Positions 41,615 through 49,410 of a stretch of 64,000 bases of DNA are shown piece after piece (position 1 is the first letter of the stretch; every line of letters begins with the position of its first letter). The notes below the pieces were generated by a model. That model worked only from the letters and a program-made list of their open reading frames with translations, searched no databases and was not told the origin of the DNA. The stretch is from E44-bin88 sp050123275 (lineage in GTDB: Bacteria; Chloroflexota; Dehalococcoidia; Dehalococcoidales; BS750m-G39): NCBI GenBank assembly GCA_050123275.1, contig JASFHK010000008.1:1-64000 (forward strand), given 5' to 3'. Both the position numbers and the translations under genes were made by a program.

Positions 41615-42829
41615 TTACTCTAGAGACAGGCCTGGCGATGTGTCATTCAGGCTGTTCAGGATGCCTTGTTGTAGCAGGTTAAGCCCTGCTTCCCCAATGT
41701 AATCAAAATCGTCATCCCAATAGAGACGGCTGGAGACGGCGATGTGGGGCAGGGCAACATAGCGGCCTTCCCGGTATGGTGCTATCAGGTCGTGGTACAG
41801 CGGGTCGCCGATAATTATGTCGTACGGTTGTTCCGTGGCCAAAGAGGTCAGTTCGGCTTCTTCTCCCAGAACCCGGTCGCCTTCCTCTAGCAGTGTCTGA
41901 TCCATCCCGAAGAATGAAGCTACGGTTACATCGGGAATTCTCATGTCCAAACGCAGGCAATCCCGGATGGCGTTGCTGGCAACCTGCTCCCCGATGACCA
42001 GAGCCTTACGGATCCCGGACAACGGCTGGACTGGCTTTTGAGGAGCCGTTGACCGGCCATTCCTGCCCAGCTGCGCCCGGACGGCGTTGATAAAAGAATG
42101 GGTAGGGCCGTCTCCAACGGGCAGGCTTGCCAGATAGGGAATAGCGTATTCCTTCTCCAGATACCGGGCGGCTTCAAGCCCGGAGCGGGATACCACGATG
42201 TTCAGGCGGGCCTTGGCGGCCTGGGTGATATCATCGAGTGTAGAGCCCATTGTCCAGCAGGAAACTAGCTGGCACCCAGCGCCGGTCAACAGGCGGATGA
42301 GACATTCTATTTGCTCCCGGCTGCCGAAGTCCAAAGGAGTTGCCCCCATGATATTCACGCCGTTGCTGACGCTGCCGGCAGCAGGCTTGACGAAGCGGCG
42401 GGCCAGTTCCAAGAAGGCCAGCGAGGCACCACTGTCGTAATAACCGATGCCGTTGCTGTCGAAGGGAAGCACGGGGAGCCCCGTCCTTTTATGAAGGATA
42501 CGGGCGAGCGCCGGGTAGTCCGTGCCGATGACCATCGGGGCCGGGCTGCCGATAATGGCGATAAAGCCCCGGCCCAAAGTACGGGCGGCGCTTTCCACTC
42601 GTTCCAGCAGTCTCTCGTCGTTGCCCAGGACAGCGTCCACCTCTCTCAGATCCGAACTGAAGACGGCGCTAGAGCTGCCGTACCAGCGCGGTTCGTCGTA
42701 ACAGGTGAAATTGCCGGTACAGCCGCCGCCGTCATGGATTACCGTTATCCCGCCCAGCTCGAACAGTACCGAACAGACCCCGGAGTAGTCGGGGGCGAAC
42801 GGAGGTAATACTTTGTAAAGTCCTTTCAA
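41615..42829 (-). CDS. Nitrogenase component 1-like protein, subunit 2 (NifK/NifD-related)
   Basis: 404 aa from a TTG at 42829, which has GGAGG eight bases before it; an ATG at 42865 in the same frame would overlap the upstream gene. Opening LPPFAPDYSGVCSVLFELGG and HDGGGCTGNFTC, with Cys at about 19, 37 and 43. The third P-cluster-type Cys found in NifD/K is replaced (GSPAPMVIGTD). Folds as three Rossmann-like domains of the nitrogenase superfamily (SLPVGDGPTHSFINAVR; KALVIGEQVASNAIRDCL). Last gene of the operon. Confidence 0.85.
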   Translation of the reverse strand: MKGLYKVLPPFAPDYSGVCSVLFELGGITVIHDGGGCTGNFTCYDEPRWYGSSSAVFSSDLREVDAVLGNDERLLERVESAARTLGRGFIAIIGSPAPMVIGTDYPALARILHKRTGLPVLPFDSNGIGYYDSGASLAFLELARRFVKPAAGSVSNGVNIMGATPLDFGSREQIECLIRLLTGAGCQLVSCWTMGSTLDDITQAAKARLNIVVSRSGLEAARYLEKEYAIPYLASLPVGDGPTHSFINAVRAQLGRNGRSTAPQKPVQPLSGIRKALVIGEQVASNAIRDCLRLDMRIPDVTVASFFGMDQTLLEEGDRVLGEEAELTSLATEQPYDIIIGDPLYHDLIAPYREGRYVALPHIAVSSRLYWDDDFDYIGEAGLNLLQQGILNSLNDTSPGLSLE

Positions 42830-42842
42830 TTCGGCATCCTCC

Positions 42843-44156
42843 TTAGATGACCATGCCGGAGGCATACATTTGCTCGCGGTGGTCGGCGGGGTACTCCAGC
42901 ACGTGGAGCATTTGCTGTAAAAGGTGCGTCACTCCCCGGTAGCCGTAGGGTTGGGTGTCGAGAGTCAGCGGCACCGTCCCTTTCCAGGAACAGAAATACC
43001 CGGCGTCGAACCCCACCGCCAGGTCCGCCGTCAGCCCTCGGTTGAGGAAGTCCGTCATGGTCGGGTGAACATTGGTAAACACCTCGGTTTCCGAAGCATG
43101 CTGTTTCAGCCATGCGATATGCTCGGCATCATAATCGAGAATCATGTCGGCGAAGATATACGGCACTCGAAAACCGTACTCCGTGAGGGCGCGGGCGAGC
43201 TCGAAGGGGCTGGCATTGGCCGTCGACCCCACGGCTATCCGCAATGGCCCCAGCTTGGCCCGGTAGCTTTCGATGGCTTGTTCGGCTTCTTCGCGATACC
43301 GCGCGGTGGTCAACTCCACGCCGAGGAATTCCTCCAGGGCCTGATAGGTTCGGGCAATCGTGTCCAGGCCGTAGACGACCGGAGCGAAACAGAACGGGAT
43401 GCCCAGCTTTGCCTCCATCCGTTGTGCGGCCAGACGACCGTCGGAGTGGATAAGGATATTGTGGGTAGCCCGACTCATCACCTGGAATTGCTCCAGGGTC
43501 TGGCAGGCGGCGACGTGCCTGACGGCGCTTATACCGGCCTGCGCCATTACCTCGTGGAATTCGCTTTCGGCATCTATAGGGGCGAAATTCCCGATGATGT
43601 TAATCGCCGGCTCTTTCTCCGCCGCCGATGGCCGGAGAAAATCATAAACGGCCTCCTGCACGGTGAAGGTCGGCGGTGTCTTGCCGTCCATGGCAATCGG
43701 GTCCATGCGGCAGATACGCACCGGTATCCGGTGTTTGTCTTCCAGTTCCCGGGCGAGGCTGTCGTAGTCAGAAGCGAGCAGGTCGTCGATACAGGTGGCG
43801 CAAATAAGCAGCGCCTTGGGGCGCGGCTGCACCGTATCCATAATTTCGGCCACGGCTTCGGGGATTTGCATCATGTACTGGCCGGTAATGATATCCATCT
43901 CCTTCAGGTGCAGAAAAAAGAGCCGTTTTTTATAGCCGAGCATGATGCTGACGATAGCCCCGTGGCGGCCGCACGCGGCCGGGGAAACAAACAACATCAC
44001 CGATTCGGGGACGAGCAGCCCCACGCGGATGATGCCCCAGCCGCCAGCGCTGGGGGGGCAGTAGCGTAGGGTATCGGATGGTGTCACCCGCTGTTGCCAG
44101 TTTGTCCCCGTAGCGTCCAGCTCGCCGATAGGCAGGTGAAAAGCAGCGCTACTCAT
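42843..44156 (-). CDS. Nitrogenase component 1-like protein, subunit 1 (NifD-related)
   Basis: 437 aa, ATG overlapping the stop of the NifH-like gene by eight bases. Three Cys in P-cluster-like positions: YCPPSAGGWG (C33), SPAACGRHG (C62) and ICATCIDDLL (C119/C122). HSDGRLAAQRMEAKLGIPF is the family's central helix; PYIFADMILDYDAEHIAWL lies in the last domain. No clear counterpart of the FeMo-cofactor His ligand was seen. Pairs with the next gene as an alpha-beta reductase related to DPOR, CfbD, Mar or Nfl enzymes. Confidence 0.88.
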   Translation of the reverse strand: MSSAAFHLPIGELDATGTNWQQRVTPSDTLRYCPPSAGGWGIIRVGLLVPESVMLFVSPAACGRHGAIVSIMLGYKKRLFFLHLKEMDIITGQYMMQIPEAVAEIMDTVQPRPKALLICATCIDDLLASDYDSLARELEDKHRIPVRICRMDPIAMDGKTPPTFTVQEAVYDFLRPSAAEKEPAINIIGNFAPIDAESEFHEVMAQAGISAVRHVAACQTLEQFQVMSRATHNILIHSDGRLAAQRMEAKLGIPFCFAPVVYGLDTIARTYQALEEFLGVELTTARYREEAEQAIESYRAKLGPLRIAVGSTANASPFELARALTEYGFRVPYIFADMILDYDAEHIAWLKQHASETEVFTNVHPTMTDFLNRGLTADLAVGFDAGYFCSWKGTVPLTLDTQPYGYRGVTHLLQQMLHVLEYPADHREQMYASGMVI

Positions 44157-44910
44157 GGCTGCCCGCCTCACCGGCTATTTGTTGGGCTATACCCAGGATG
44201 GTTTTTGAGATGAGTAGTTGGGGGTCTCCCTGGATAACCGTTTTGTTTTGATCTTCGTAGAACTGGATGTTACTGTCGCGGGGAATATCGCCGATGATAT
44301 CGGCGTCGATTTCTCCGGCGAAGCGCCGGACAATCTTATCTTCGTTCTCGATACCGCGCCGGTTAAGAACCAGCCCGCGCAGCCGGGCGTAGTTCCGGTC
44401 GGCGAAGTTATCGATGGCCGTCTTGATGTTGCGCGCGGCGAACATGGACATCTTTTCGCCCGAGGTCACGATGATAACTTCCTCGGCGTAACCCTCCCGC
44501 ATCGGCATGGCGAAACCGCCGCAGACAACGTCGCCGAGCACATCGAAGAAGACGAAGTCCGGCCGGTACACCGAGAAGGCGTCGAGCTCCTCGAGGGTGT
44601 TGAAGGTGGCGATGATGCCGCGCCCGGCGCAGCCGAGCCCCGGCGTAGGGCCGCCGGCCTCCACGCAGAGAATGCCTTTATAACCCTCGATGACGATATC
44701 CTCCAGCGAGGAGCAGGTGTTATGCTCCCGGAGGTAGGTCATGACGGGGGTCACCATCCGTCCGTTGGTCAGGTTGATGGTGGAATCGGCTTTAGGGTCG
44801 CAGCCGATTTGCATCACCCTGTATCCCAGGGTGGCGAGAGCAGCGGATAGCGAACTTGTAATCGTTGATTTGCCGATGCCCCCTTTACCGTAAATCGCAA
44901 TTTTTCTCAT
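44149..44910 (-). CDS. NifH-like ATP-dependent reductase (nitrogenase iron-protein family)
   Basis: 253 aa. Walker A YGKGGIGKST (7-16), CDPKADST switch region, and both cluster ligands: C94 in GPTPGLGCAGRG and C130 in DVLGDVVCGGFAMP, equivalent to Cys97/Cys132 of NifH. It would form a homodimer holding one [4Fe-4S] cluster and pass electrons to the two component-1 proteins with ATP hydrolysis. Shorter than NifH (about 290 aa) at the C-terminus. Seven nt after the GATase-like gene. Confidence 0.93.
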   Translation of the reverse strand: MRKIAIYGKGGIGKSTITSSLSAALATLGYRVMQIGCDPKADSTINLTNGRMVTPVMTYLREHNTCSSLEDIVIEGYKGILCVEAGGPTPGLGCAGRGIIATFNTLEELDAFSVYRPDFVFFDVLGDVVCGGFAMPMREGYAEEVIIVTSGEKMSMFAARNIKTAIDNFADRNYARLRGLVLNRRGIENEDKIVRRFAGEIDADIIGDIPRDSNIQFYEDQNKTVIQGDPQLLISKTILGIAQQIAGEAGSHE

Positions 44911-44917
44911 TCGGGTC

Positions 44918-45538
44918 CTATTGCCTTCTAGCCCAGGCCAGCACGTTGTCCAGGAATCTCTGGGTCTTTTTCACGACGCCATACCCGGCGTGGACATCGG
45001 GGTCTAAGGTCGTCGCCAGAATTCTGCCTTTATAGCGTCTGGTATCCAGGTAGATAAGGTCGCCCTTATCGCCGTATTTCAGCAGCACTTCGGCTGTCTT
45101 TGGCGCGTGGAACACCCCGTGGAAGTGCCATTGCAGGTCTTCCACCTTCAGGTTCTTCAGCAGGGGGTGCTCCGTATCCAGGATGAGGTACGGGTCGGTT
45201 ACCAGCTCGCCCTTGCTGGGGCGGCCGGGTTCGCTGTCATAGCGGAAGTCCGGACGGCGGTTTTCCCAGACGCAGTCGGGCAGCCAGGGCAAGGTCACTT
45301 CTCCAAAGGACACCAGCGTGCCGCCGTTTTCCAGGAACTTCACGATATTGTCCCTGCCCTGCACCAGCATCTCCTGATTGGACTCGCGCGGCACCAGGAT
45401 AACGTCGTATTCCGTCAGGGACTTTTCGGGCACCTGGCGTATGGGCACGATTTCATCCACTGAGGGGCGGTATTTATCCGATGTGAACAGGTCGTACTGC
45501 CATTTAACTCCCGAATATAATGCACCTAATCTAGCCAT
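44918..45538 (-). CDS. GATase-I/ThuA-fold protein, copy B
   Basis: 206 aa. Rossmann-type start ARLGALYSGVKWQYDLF, then EYDVILVPRESNQEML in the position of the amidotransferase nucleophile elbow, NGGTLVSFGEV, and a C-terminal ILATTLDPDVHAGYG. There is no Cys at the elbow, so classical glutamine amidotransferase chemistry is unlikely. Clear paralogue of the upstream gene (same order of motifs). Overlaps that gene by eight bases. Confidence 0.7.
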   Translation of the reverse strand: MARLGALYSGVKWQYDLFTSDKYRPSVDEIVPIRQVPEKSLTEYDVILVPRESNQEMLVQGRDNIVKFLENGGTLVSFGEVTLPWLPDCVWENRRPDFRYDSEPGRPSKGELVTDPYLILDTEHPLLKNLKVEDLQWHFHGVFHAPKTAEVLLKYGDKGDLIYLDTRRYKGRILATTLDPDVHAGYGVVKKTQRFLDNVLAWARRQ

Positions 45539-46172
45539 CTTTGCGCGCCCCCTTTAGTTTTTTGGCTTCTTGCTTGGCCCAGGCGATAATGTTGTCCAGC
45601 AGGGCCTTGGCTCCCGGAATACCGTGGTAGGTATGACAAACGGCATCCAGCTGGCTGGCCGCCAGGATTACCCCCCTGGTGGATTGGCGGTCGATGTACA
45701 TTATCGGGTCACCGAGGCTGTTGGTCACCAGGACTTCGGCGCCGCCGGCTTCGGTGAAGTGCCCGTGGCAGCACCACCCGGTCGAACCCTTGTGCCAGAA
45801 GAGGTCTTCCGGGGTGAGTTTTTCCAGTATCGGGTGCGGCTGTTTTATCACCAGCAGGCCATCGTCCTCGGGCACGACCCCGGCCCAGTGGCAGCCGGGT
45901 AGCCATGCTTCGGTAAGCTCGCCGAAGGAAAGGAGGACTTTGCCGGAATCCAGGAACTCCCGGAGCCTGTCCCGCTGGGCGTAGGCCACTTCCTGGTCAG
46001 TGCCTCTCGGGAAGATAATGATGTCGTAATCCATCAGATCAATATCGTCCAGGTTGTAGACCGGCAGAATCTCTATCTCCCGGTAGTCCTCTTTATCCAA
46101 CACCCCGTGTTGATAGCTCAGCCCGGAGTAGACAGCGCCGATTTTTATATCGTCGTTAGCATTTTTACTCAT
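45531..46172 (-). CDS. GATase-I/ThuA-fold protein, copy A
   Basis: 213 aa from the ATG at 46172, which overlaps the ATPase stop (GATGAGTAA). IGAVYSGLSYQHGVLDKED, YDIIIFPRGTDQEVAYAQRD, SGKVLLSFGELTEAWLPGCHW, and GVILAASQLDAVCHTYHG match copy B motif for motif. No elbow Cys. Several His/Cys residues (HKGSTGWCCHGHF) are extra and could bind metal. Likely partner of copy B as a heterodimer in the nitrogenase-like pathway. Confidence 0.7.
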   Translation of the reverse strand: MSKNANDDIKIGAVYSGLSYQHGVLDKEDYREIEILPVYNLDDIDLMDYDIIIFPRGTDQEVAYAQRDRLREFLDSGKVLLSFGELTEAWLPGCHWAGVVPEDDGLLVIKQPHPILEKLTPEDLFWHKGSTGWCCHGHFTEAGGAEVLVTNSLGDPIMYIDRQSTRGVILAASQLDAVCHTYHGIPGAKALLDNIIAWAKQEAKKLKGARKDG

Positions 46173-47019
46173 CGTTAACAAACTCCCTTCCTACGTTTCC
46201 CGCACGGCCGCCGTGTCGCCGCTTCCGGTATTGTTTCCGTATAGGTACGATGGTCTGTATGTTAATATCCCCCTTGCAATAGGGTAAAATCTTGACCTCG
46301 GTCTTGAACACCCTTTGCAGATTTTCCTCGCACAGGATTTCGCTGGTGGTGCCGACCATCTTACCCTTGTTGCCCATGAGCAACACTTTGTCGGAGATGG
46401 ACATAGCATGGTCTGGGGCGTGGGTGGTCATCACGGCGGCGATGTTTCTATCCCCGGCCAGCCTTTCCAGCACGTCCAAGATAACCATCTGGTTGCGAAA
46501 ATCCAGGTGAGAGGTCGGCTCGTCCAGGAGCAGCACCTTGGGCTCGGCGGCCAGCGCCCTAGCGATGAGCACCAGCTGGGCTTCGCCGCCGCTGATATTC
46601 GTATAGGGCCTGTCCATGAGCTTGGTTATGCCCAGTGTCTCAATGGCCGCTTCGGCTACTTTCTGGTCTTTCTGGGACGGGGAGGAAAAGAAGCTCAGGT
46701 GGGGTCCTCTGCCCATCAGCACCATCTCCAGCACCGTGTAGGGGAATGACATATCGTGGCTCTGGGGCACGTAGCCCACGCGTCGCCCAATTTCATTGTT
46801 CTTCATCCCGCGGCTGTCTTCGCCGCCGATAATCACACTGCCCTCACGGAGCCTGAAGATGCTGTTGATGCACTTCAACAGCGTGGATTTACCGCAGCCG
46901 TTGGGCCCCAGTATGCTCATTATCTCGCCTTCTTCCAGACTGAACCCCACCCCTTCGAACACATTATTGTCGTCGCCATAGCCAAAGGCTGCGTTCTGCA
47001 TTTCTATTATTGCGCCCAT
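46165..47019 (-). CDS. FecE/BtuD-type ABC importer ATPase
   Basis: 284 aa. Walker A GPNGCGKST, Q-loop VPQSHDMSFPYTVLEMVLMGR (typical of iron-siderophore/cobalamin importers), signature NISGGEAQLVLIAR, Walker B LLLDEPTSHLD, switch TTHAPDHA. C-terminal basic tail. Start overlaps the permease stop. Confidence 0.93.
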   Translation of the reverse strand: MGAIIEMQNAAFGYGDDNNVFEGVGFSLEEGEIMSILGPNGCGKSTLLKCINSIFRLREGSVIIGGEDSRGMKNNEIGRRVGYVPQSHDMSFPYTVLEMVLMGRGPHLSFFSSPSQKDQKVAEAAIETLGITKLMDRPYTNISGGEAQLVLIARALAAEPKVLLLDEPTSHLDFRNQMVILDVLERLAGDRNIAAVMTTHAPDHAMSISDKVLLMGNKGKMVGTTSEILCEENLQRVFKTEVKILPYCKGDINIQTIVPIRKQYRKRRHGGRAGNVGREFVNDE

Positions 47020-48053
47020 TTGCCTCCCGTCCTCCTCAAGAGATAAGCGAAAAACGGCGCCCCGATGATGGCGGTAAGAATACTGAGGGGTATTTCCTGC
47101 GCGGTGGCCGCCCGGGCGACGTCATCGATGACCACCAGCGCCAGGGCCCCCAGGGAAAAGCAGGTTGGCAACAGCACTTTGTGGTTGGGCCCAACCAGCA
47201 TCCTCCCCATGTGCGGGATTACCAAGCCAATCCAGCCCACCATGCCGCACAGGGCGACCGACGAAGCCGTGATGACGGTTGCCGCTATGATGATTATCCA
47301 CCGGGTCGCCTTGGTGTTGATGCCGAGCGCCTGCGCCTCTTCATCGCCCAGCGACAGGAGGTTTATCCTCCACCTGAGCATTAAGAGTATGATGGTACCG
47401 AGCAGGATGGGGGGAGCGCCCCACAGCAGGTCTGTGTAGGAGGTGCCGGAGAGGCTACCCAGCAGCCAGTAGACGATGGCCGGCAGCTGCTCCTCCGGGT
47501 CGGCCACGTATTTGGTGATGCCAATCAGGGCTGTAAAAAAGGCTTGCGCTATCACCCCGGACAGCACCAGCATAAGTATGGATGTCCCCCTCTTTGTACG
47601 GCTGACCGTATAGGCCAGCAGGACGGCGAGAAGGCCGGAGGCGAACGCCATGGTCTGAATCAGCAACGACTCGTTGGCGATGAGGATGCCGACGCAGGCG
47701 CCGAAACCGGCCCCGGCCGAAACGCCGAGGATATCCGGGCTGACGAGGGGGTTGCGGAACATCCCCTGGAAGGAAGCCCCGGAGATAGCCAGCCCGCCGC
47801 CCACCAGCATTCCCAGCAGGATGCGCGGGAACCTCAGGTTGATGATTACGGATTCCTGCACGTCCGTCCAGGTCTGGTCGATCGGGAAGACTTGAGAAAG
47901 CATTATCTTGATGCCTTCCCAGGGGGATACCCCGTAGCGTCCCAGGTACAGGGAAATGATGGCGACGATAATCGGCAAAAGAATCAGCCCGGCGACGAGA
48001 AGTCTCTTGCGCGTTACGCTGTTTTTAATTGTATTGATCTCTTTTGGCACCAC
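47007..48053 (-). CDS. FecCD-family ABC importer permease
   Basis: 348 aa, about ten membrane helices. LRFPRILLGMLVGGGLAISG is the FecCD/BtuC signature, with GASFQGMFRNPLVSPDILGVSAGAGFGA next; EEAQALGINTKATRWIIII is the ATPase-contacting coupling helix and GLVIPHMGRMLVGPNHK the C-terminal motif. Imports a metallophore, haem or corrinoid. GTG start. Confidence 0.94.
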   Translation of the reverse strand: MVPKEINTIKNSVTRKRLLVAGLILLPIIVAIISLYLGRYGVSPWEGIKIMLSQVFPIDQTWTDVQESVIINLRFPRILLGMLVGGGLAISGASFQGMFRNPLVSPDILGVSAGAGFGACVGILIANESLLIQTMAFASGLLAVLLAYTVSRTKRGTSILMLVLSGVIAQAFFTALIGITKYVADPEEQLPAIVYWLLGSLSGTSYTDLLWGAPPILLGTIILLMLRWRINLLSLGDEEAQALGINTKATRWIIIIAATVITASSVALCGMVGWIGLVIPHMGRMLVGPNHKVLLPTCFSLGALALVVIDDVARAATAQEIPLSILTAIIGAPFFAYLLRRTGGKWAQ

Positions 48054-48076
48054 TCACACTCGAAAAGCAGGCTATC

Positions 48077-48156
48077 AGAACCCGGCTGTAATTTACCGTG
48101 TTGAATTCCCGGCTCTCCCCGCGGAATCGGTGACCCCACGGAGAGAGTTCCGGGTT
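48077..48156 (-). other. Intercistronic stem-loop between permease and binding-protein genes
   Basis: Inverted repeat AGAACCCGG (48077-48085)/CCGGGTTCT (48148-48156) encloses a second stem CTCTCC..CGCGG/CCACGGAGAG (about 48112-48146). It fills most of the 113-nt gap. Such elements often stabilise the upstream (binding-protein) part of ABC-importer mRNAs. Confidence 0.6.
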
Positions 48157-48166
48157 CTATACAGAG

Positions 48167-49300
48167 TTATTTATTGAGTATTTCGTCGATTTCTGTGTCG
48201 GACAGATTGTAGTTGAAGAATTCCGAGTAGAAGTCCTTCATGTCCTGTTCAAGGTCGTAGTTGTAGAATTCGGAGTTCTGGGTCATGGCCGCCCACTTCA
48301 TCATCAGCGGTGATTCGGCGTTGGGTGCATCCCAGCGGTAGATGCCCAGCGGCACCTTGTAAACACGGCCATTCTGTACGGCATCGATGGAGCTCCAGTC
48401 CTGGCCCTCTATCGTGTTGTTGTAAAAATCCTCCGGCTCCAGCGACATGAAGTTACTGACGTAAAGTATCTCCGGGTTCCATTCCAGAACCTGTTCCATG
48501 CCGACCGTTACGTTATAGGTGCCTAACGGGCTATCGATAACTCCGGCGACATTGGTGCCACCGGTGGCCTCAATCCAGACATCCTGGTAGGTCCCTCCGG
48601 CGGAAGTCTTGATGGTAGCATCGTAGAAGTAAAAACAGGTGGGTTTATCCTCAGCCGGGATTGTGTTGCTTATCGCCAGTACATCTTCCAGCGTATCGTG
48701 CTGGTAAGCAAGCAGCCTGGCAGCCTTATCTTCCTTGCCTAGCATCTGGCCGATAATTCTAATCCAGCCTTCGAGGTCTTCCTGGGTACCGTAGTCAACG
48801 CTTATTACCGGGATGCCGACGGCTTCCATTTCGGCGATTTCGTCGGTCATCCAGGCCCACTGGATAACGACATCGGGCTCCAGCTTAAGCAGCTCTTCGA
48901 CATTAACTTCGAAGGTGCTGCTGATGGCATCGGTCGGTACTTCCAGCAGGTCGGGGGCTACCTTGCCCAATATCGAGTTCTGTACGGCGCTCAAAGACGA
49001 GGGGTGCATGCCGACAATCATATCGGCCGAGCCGGCCAGCGTGTAAAATACCGAGGGGAAGGGGATGGGAATAGTAACGACCCTTTCGATGTTCCTGGGT
49101 ATCTTGACGACCTTGTCGGCCTGGTCGACAATCGTTATCCATTCCTCTTCGGGTTCCGGGGTTGCCGGGGTGCTGGGTTCAGGAGTCGTCGGGTCGGGGG
49201 TCTCAGGGGTGGTTTCGCTGCTGCATCCGACCAGTACTACCGAAAGCAGCAGGACCAGCGCAACGCCGGCGGCTAAAAACCTGTTCATTTTCATTTGCAT
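48167..49300 (-). CDS. ABC importer substrate-binding lipoprotein (FepB/BtuF type)
   Basis: 377 aa from about 49300. Lipoprotein signal peptide with lipobox LVGC, then a Pro/Thr-rich linker (TPETPDPTTPEPSTPATPEP), and a two-lobe class III binding domain: DQADKVVKIPRNIERVVTIP, EELLKLEPDVVIQ, GIPVISVDYGTQEDLEGWI, WNPEILYVSN, VYKVPLGIYRWDAPNAESPLMMKW. Anchored outside the membrane. The family binds siderophores, haem, corrinoids or metal chelates; ligand here unknown. Confidence 0.9.
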   Translation of the reverse strand: MQMKMNRFLAAGVALVLLLSVVLVGCSSETTPETPDPTTPEPSTPATPEPEEEWITIVDQADKVVKIPRNIERVVTIPIPFPSVFYTLAGSADMIVGMHPSSLSAVQNSILGKVAPDLLEVPTDAISSTFEVNVEELLKLEPDVVIQWAWMTDEIAEMEAVGIPVISVDYGTQEDLEGWIRIIGQMLGKEDKAARLLAYQHDTLEDVLAISNTIPAEDKPTCFYFYDATIKTSAGGTYQDVWIEATGGTNVAGVIDSPLGTYNVTVGMEQVLEWNPEILYVSNFMSLEPEDFYNNTIEGQDWSSIDAVQNGRVYKVPLGIYRWDAPNAESPLMMKWAAMTQNSEFYNYDLEQDMKDFYSEFFNYNLSDTEIDEILNK

Positions 49301-49410
49301 ATGCCTTTTTATCTCCTTAAATAGTTTATCTTTAGTGTAAAATTTAAATCGGCCGTGCCTCACCTCCCTTCGTAGTGTTATCGTTGTATATCATTCGGCT
49401 TTCTTCTTGC

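Noticed and set aside
42830..42865. ATG at 42865 as start of the second component-1 subunit
   Set aside because: It would overlap the upstream gene by 23 nt and ignore the well-placed GGAGG eight bases before the TTG at 42829; not fully excluded.
41615..44910. True nitrogen fixation genes (nifHDK)
   Set aside because: Subunits are shorter, the third Cys of the second subunit is missing, no cofactor-assembly genes are nearby, and the context is an importer plus UroD-like protein.
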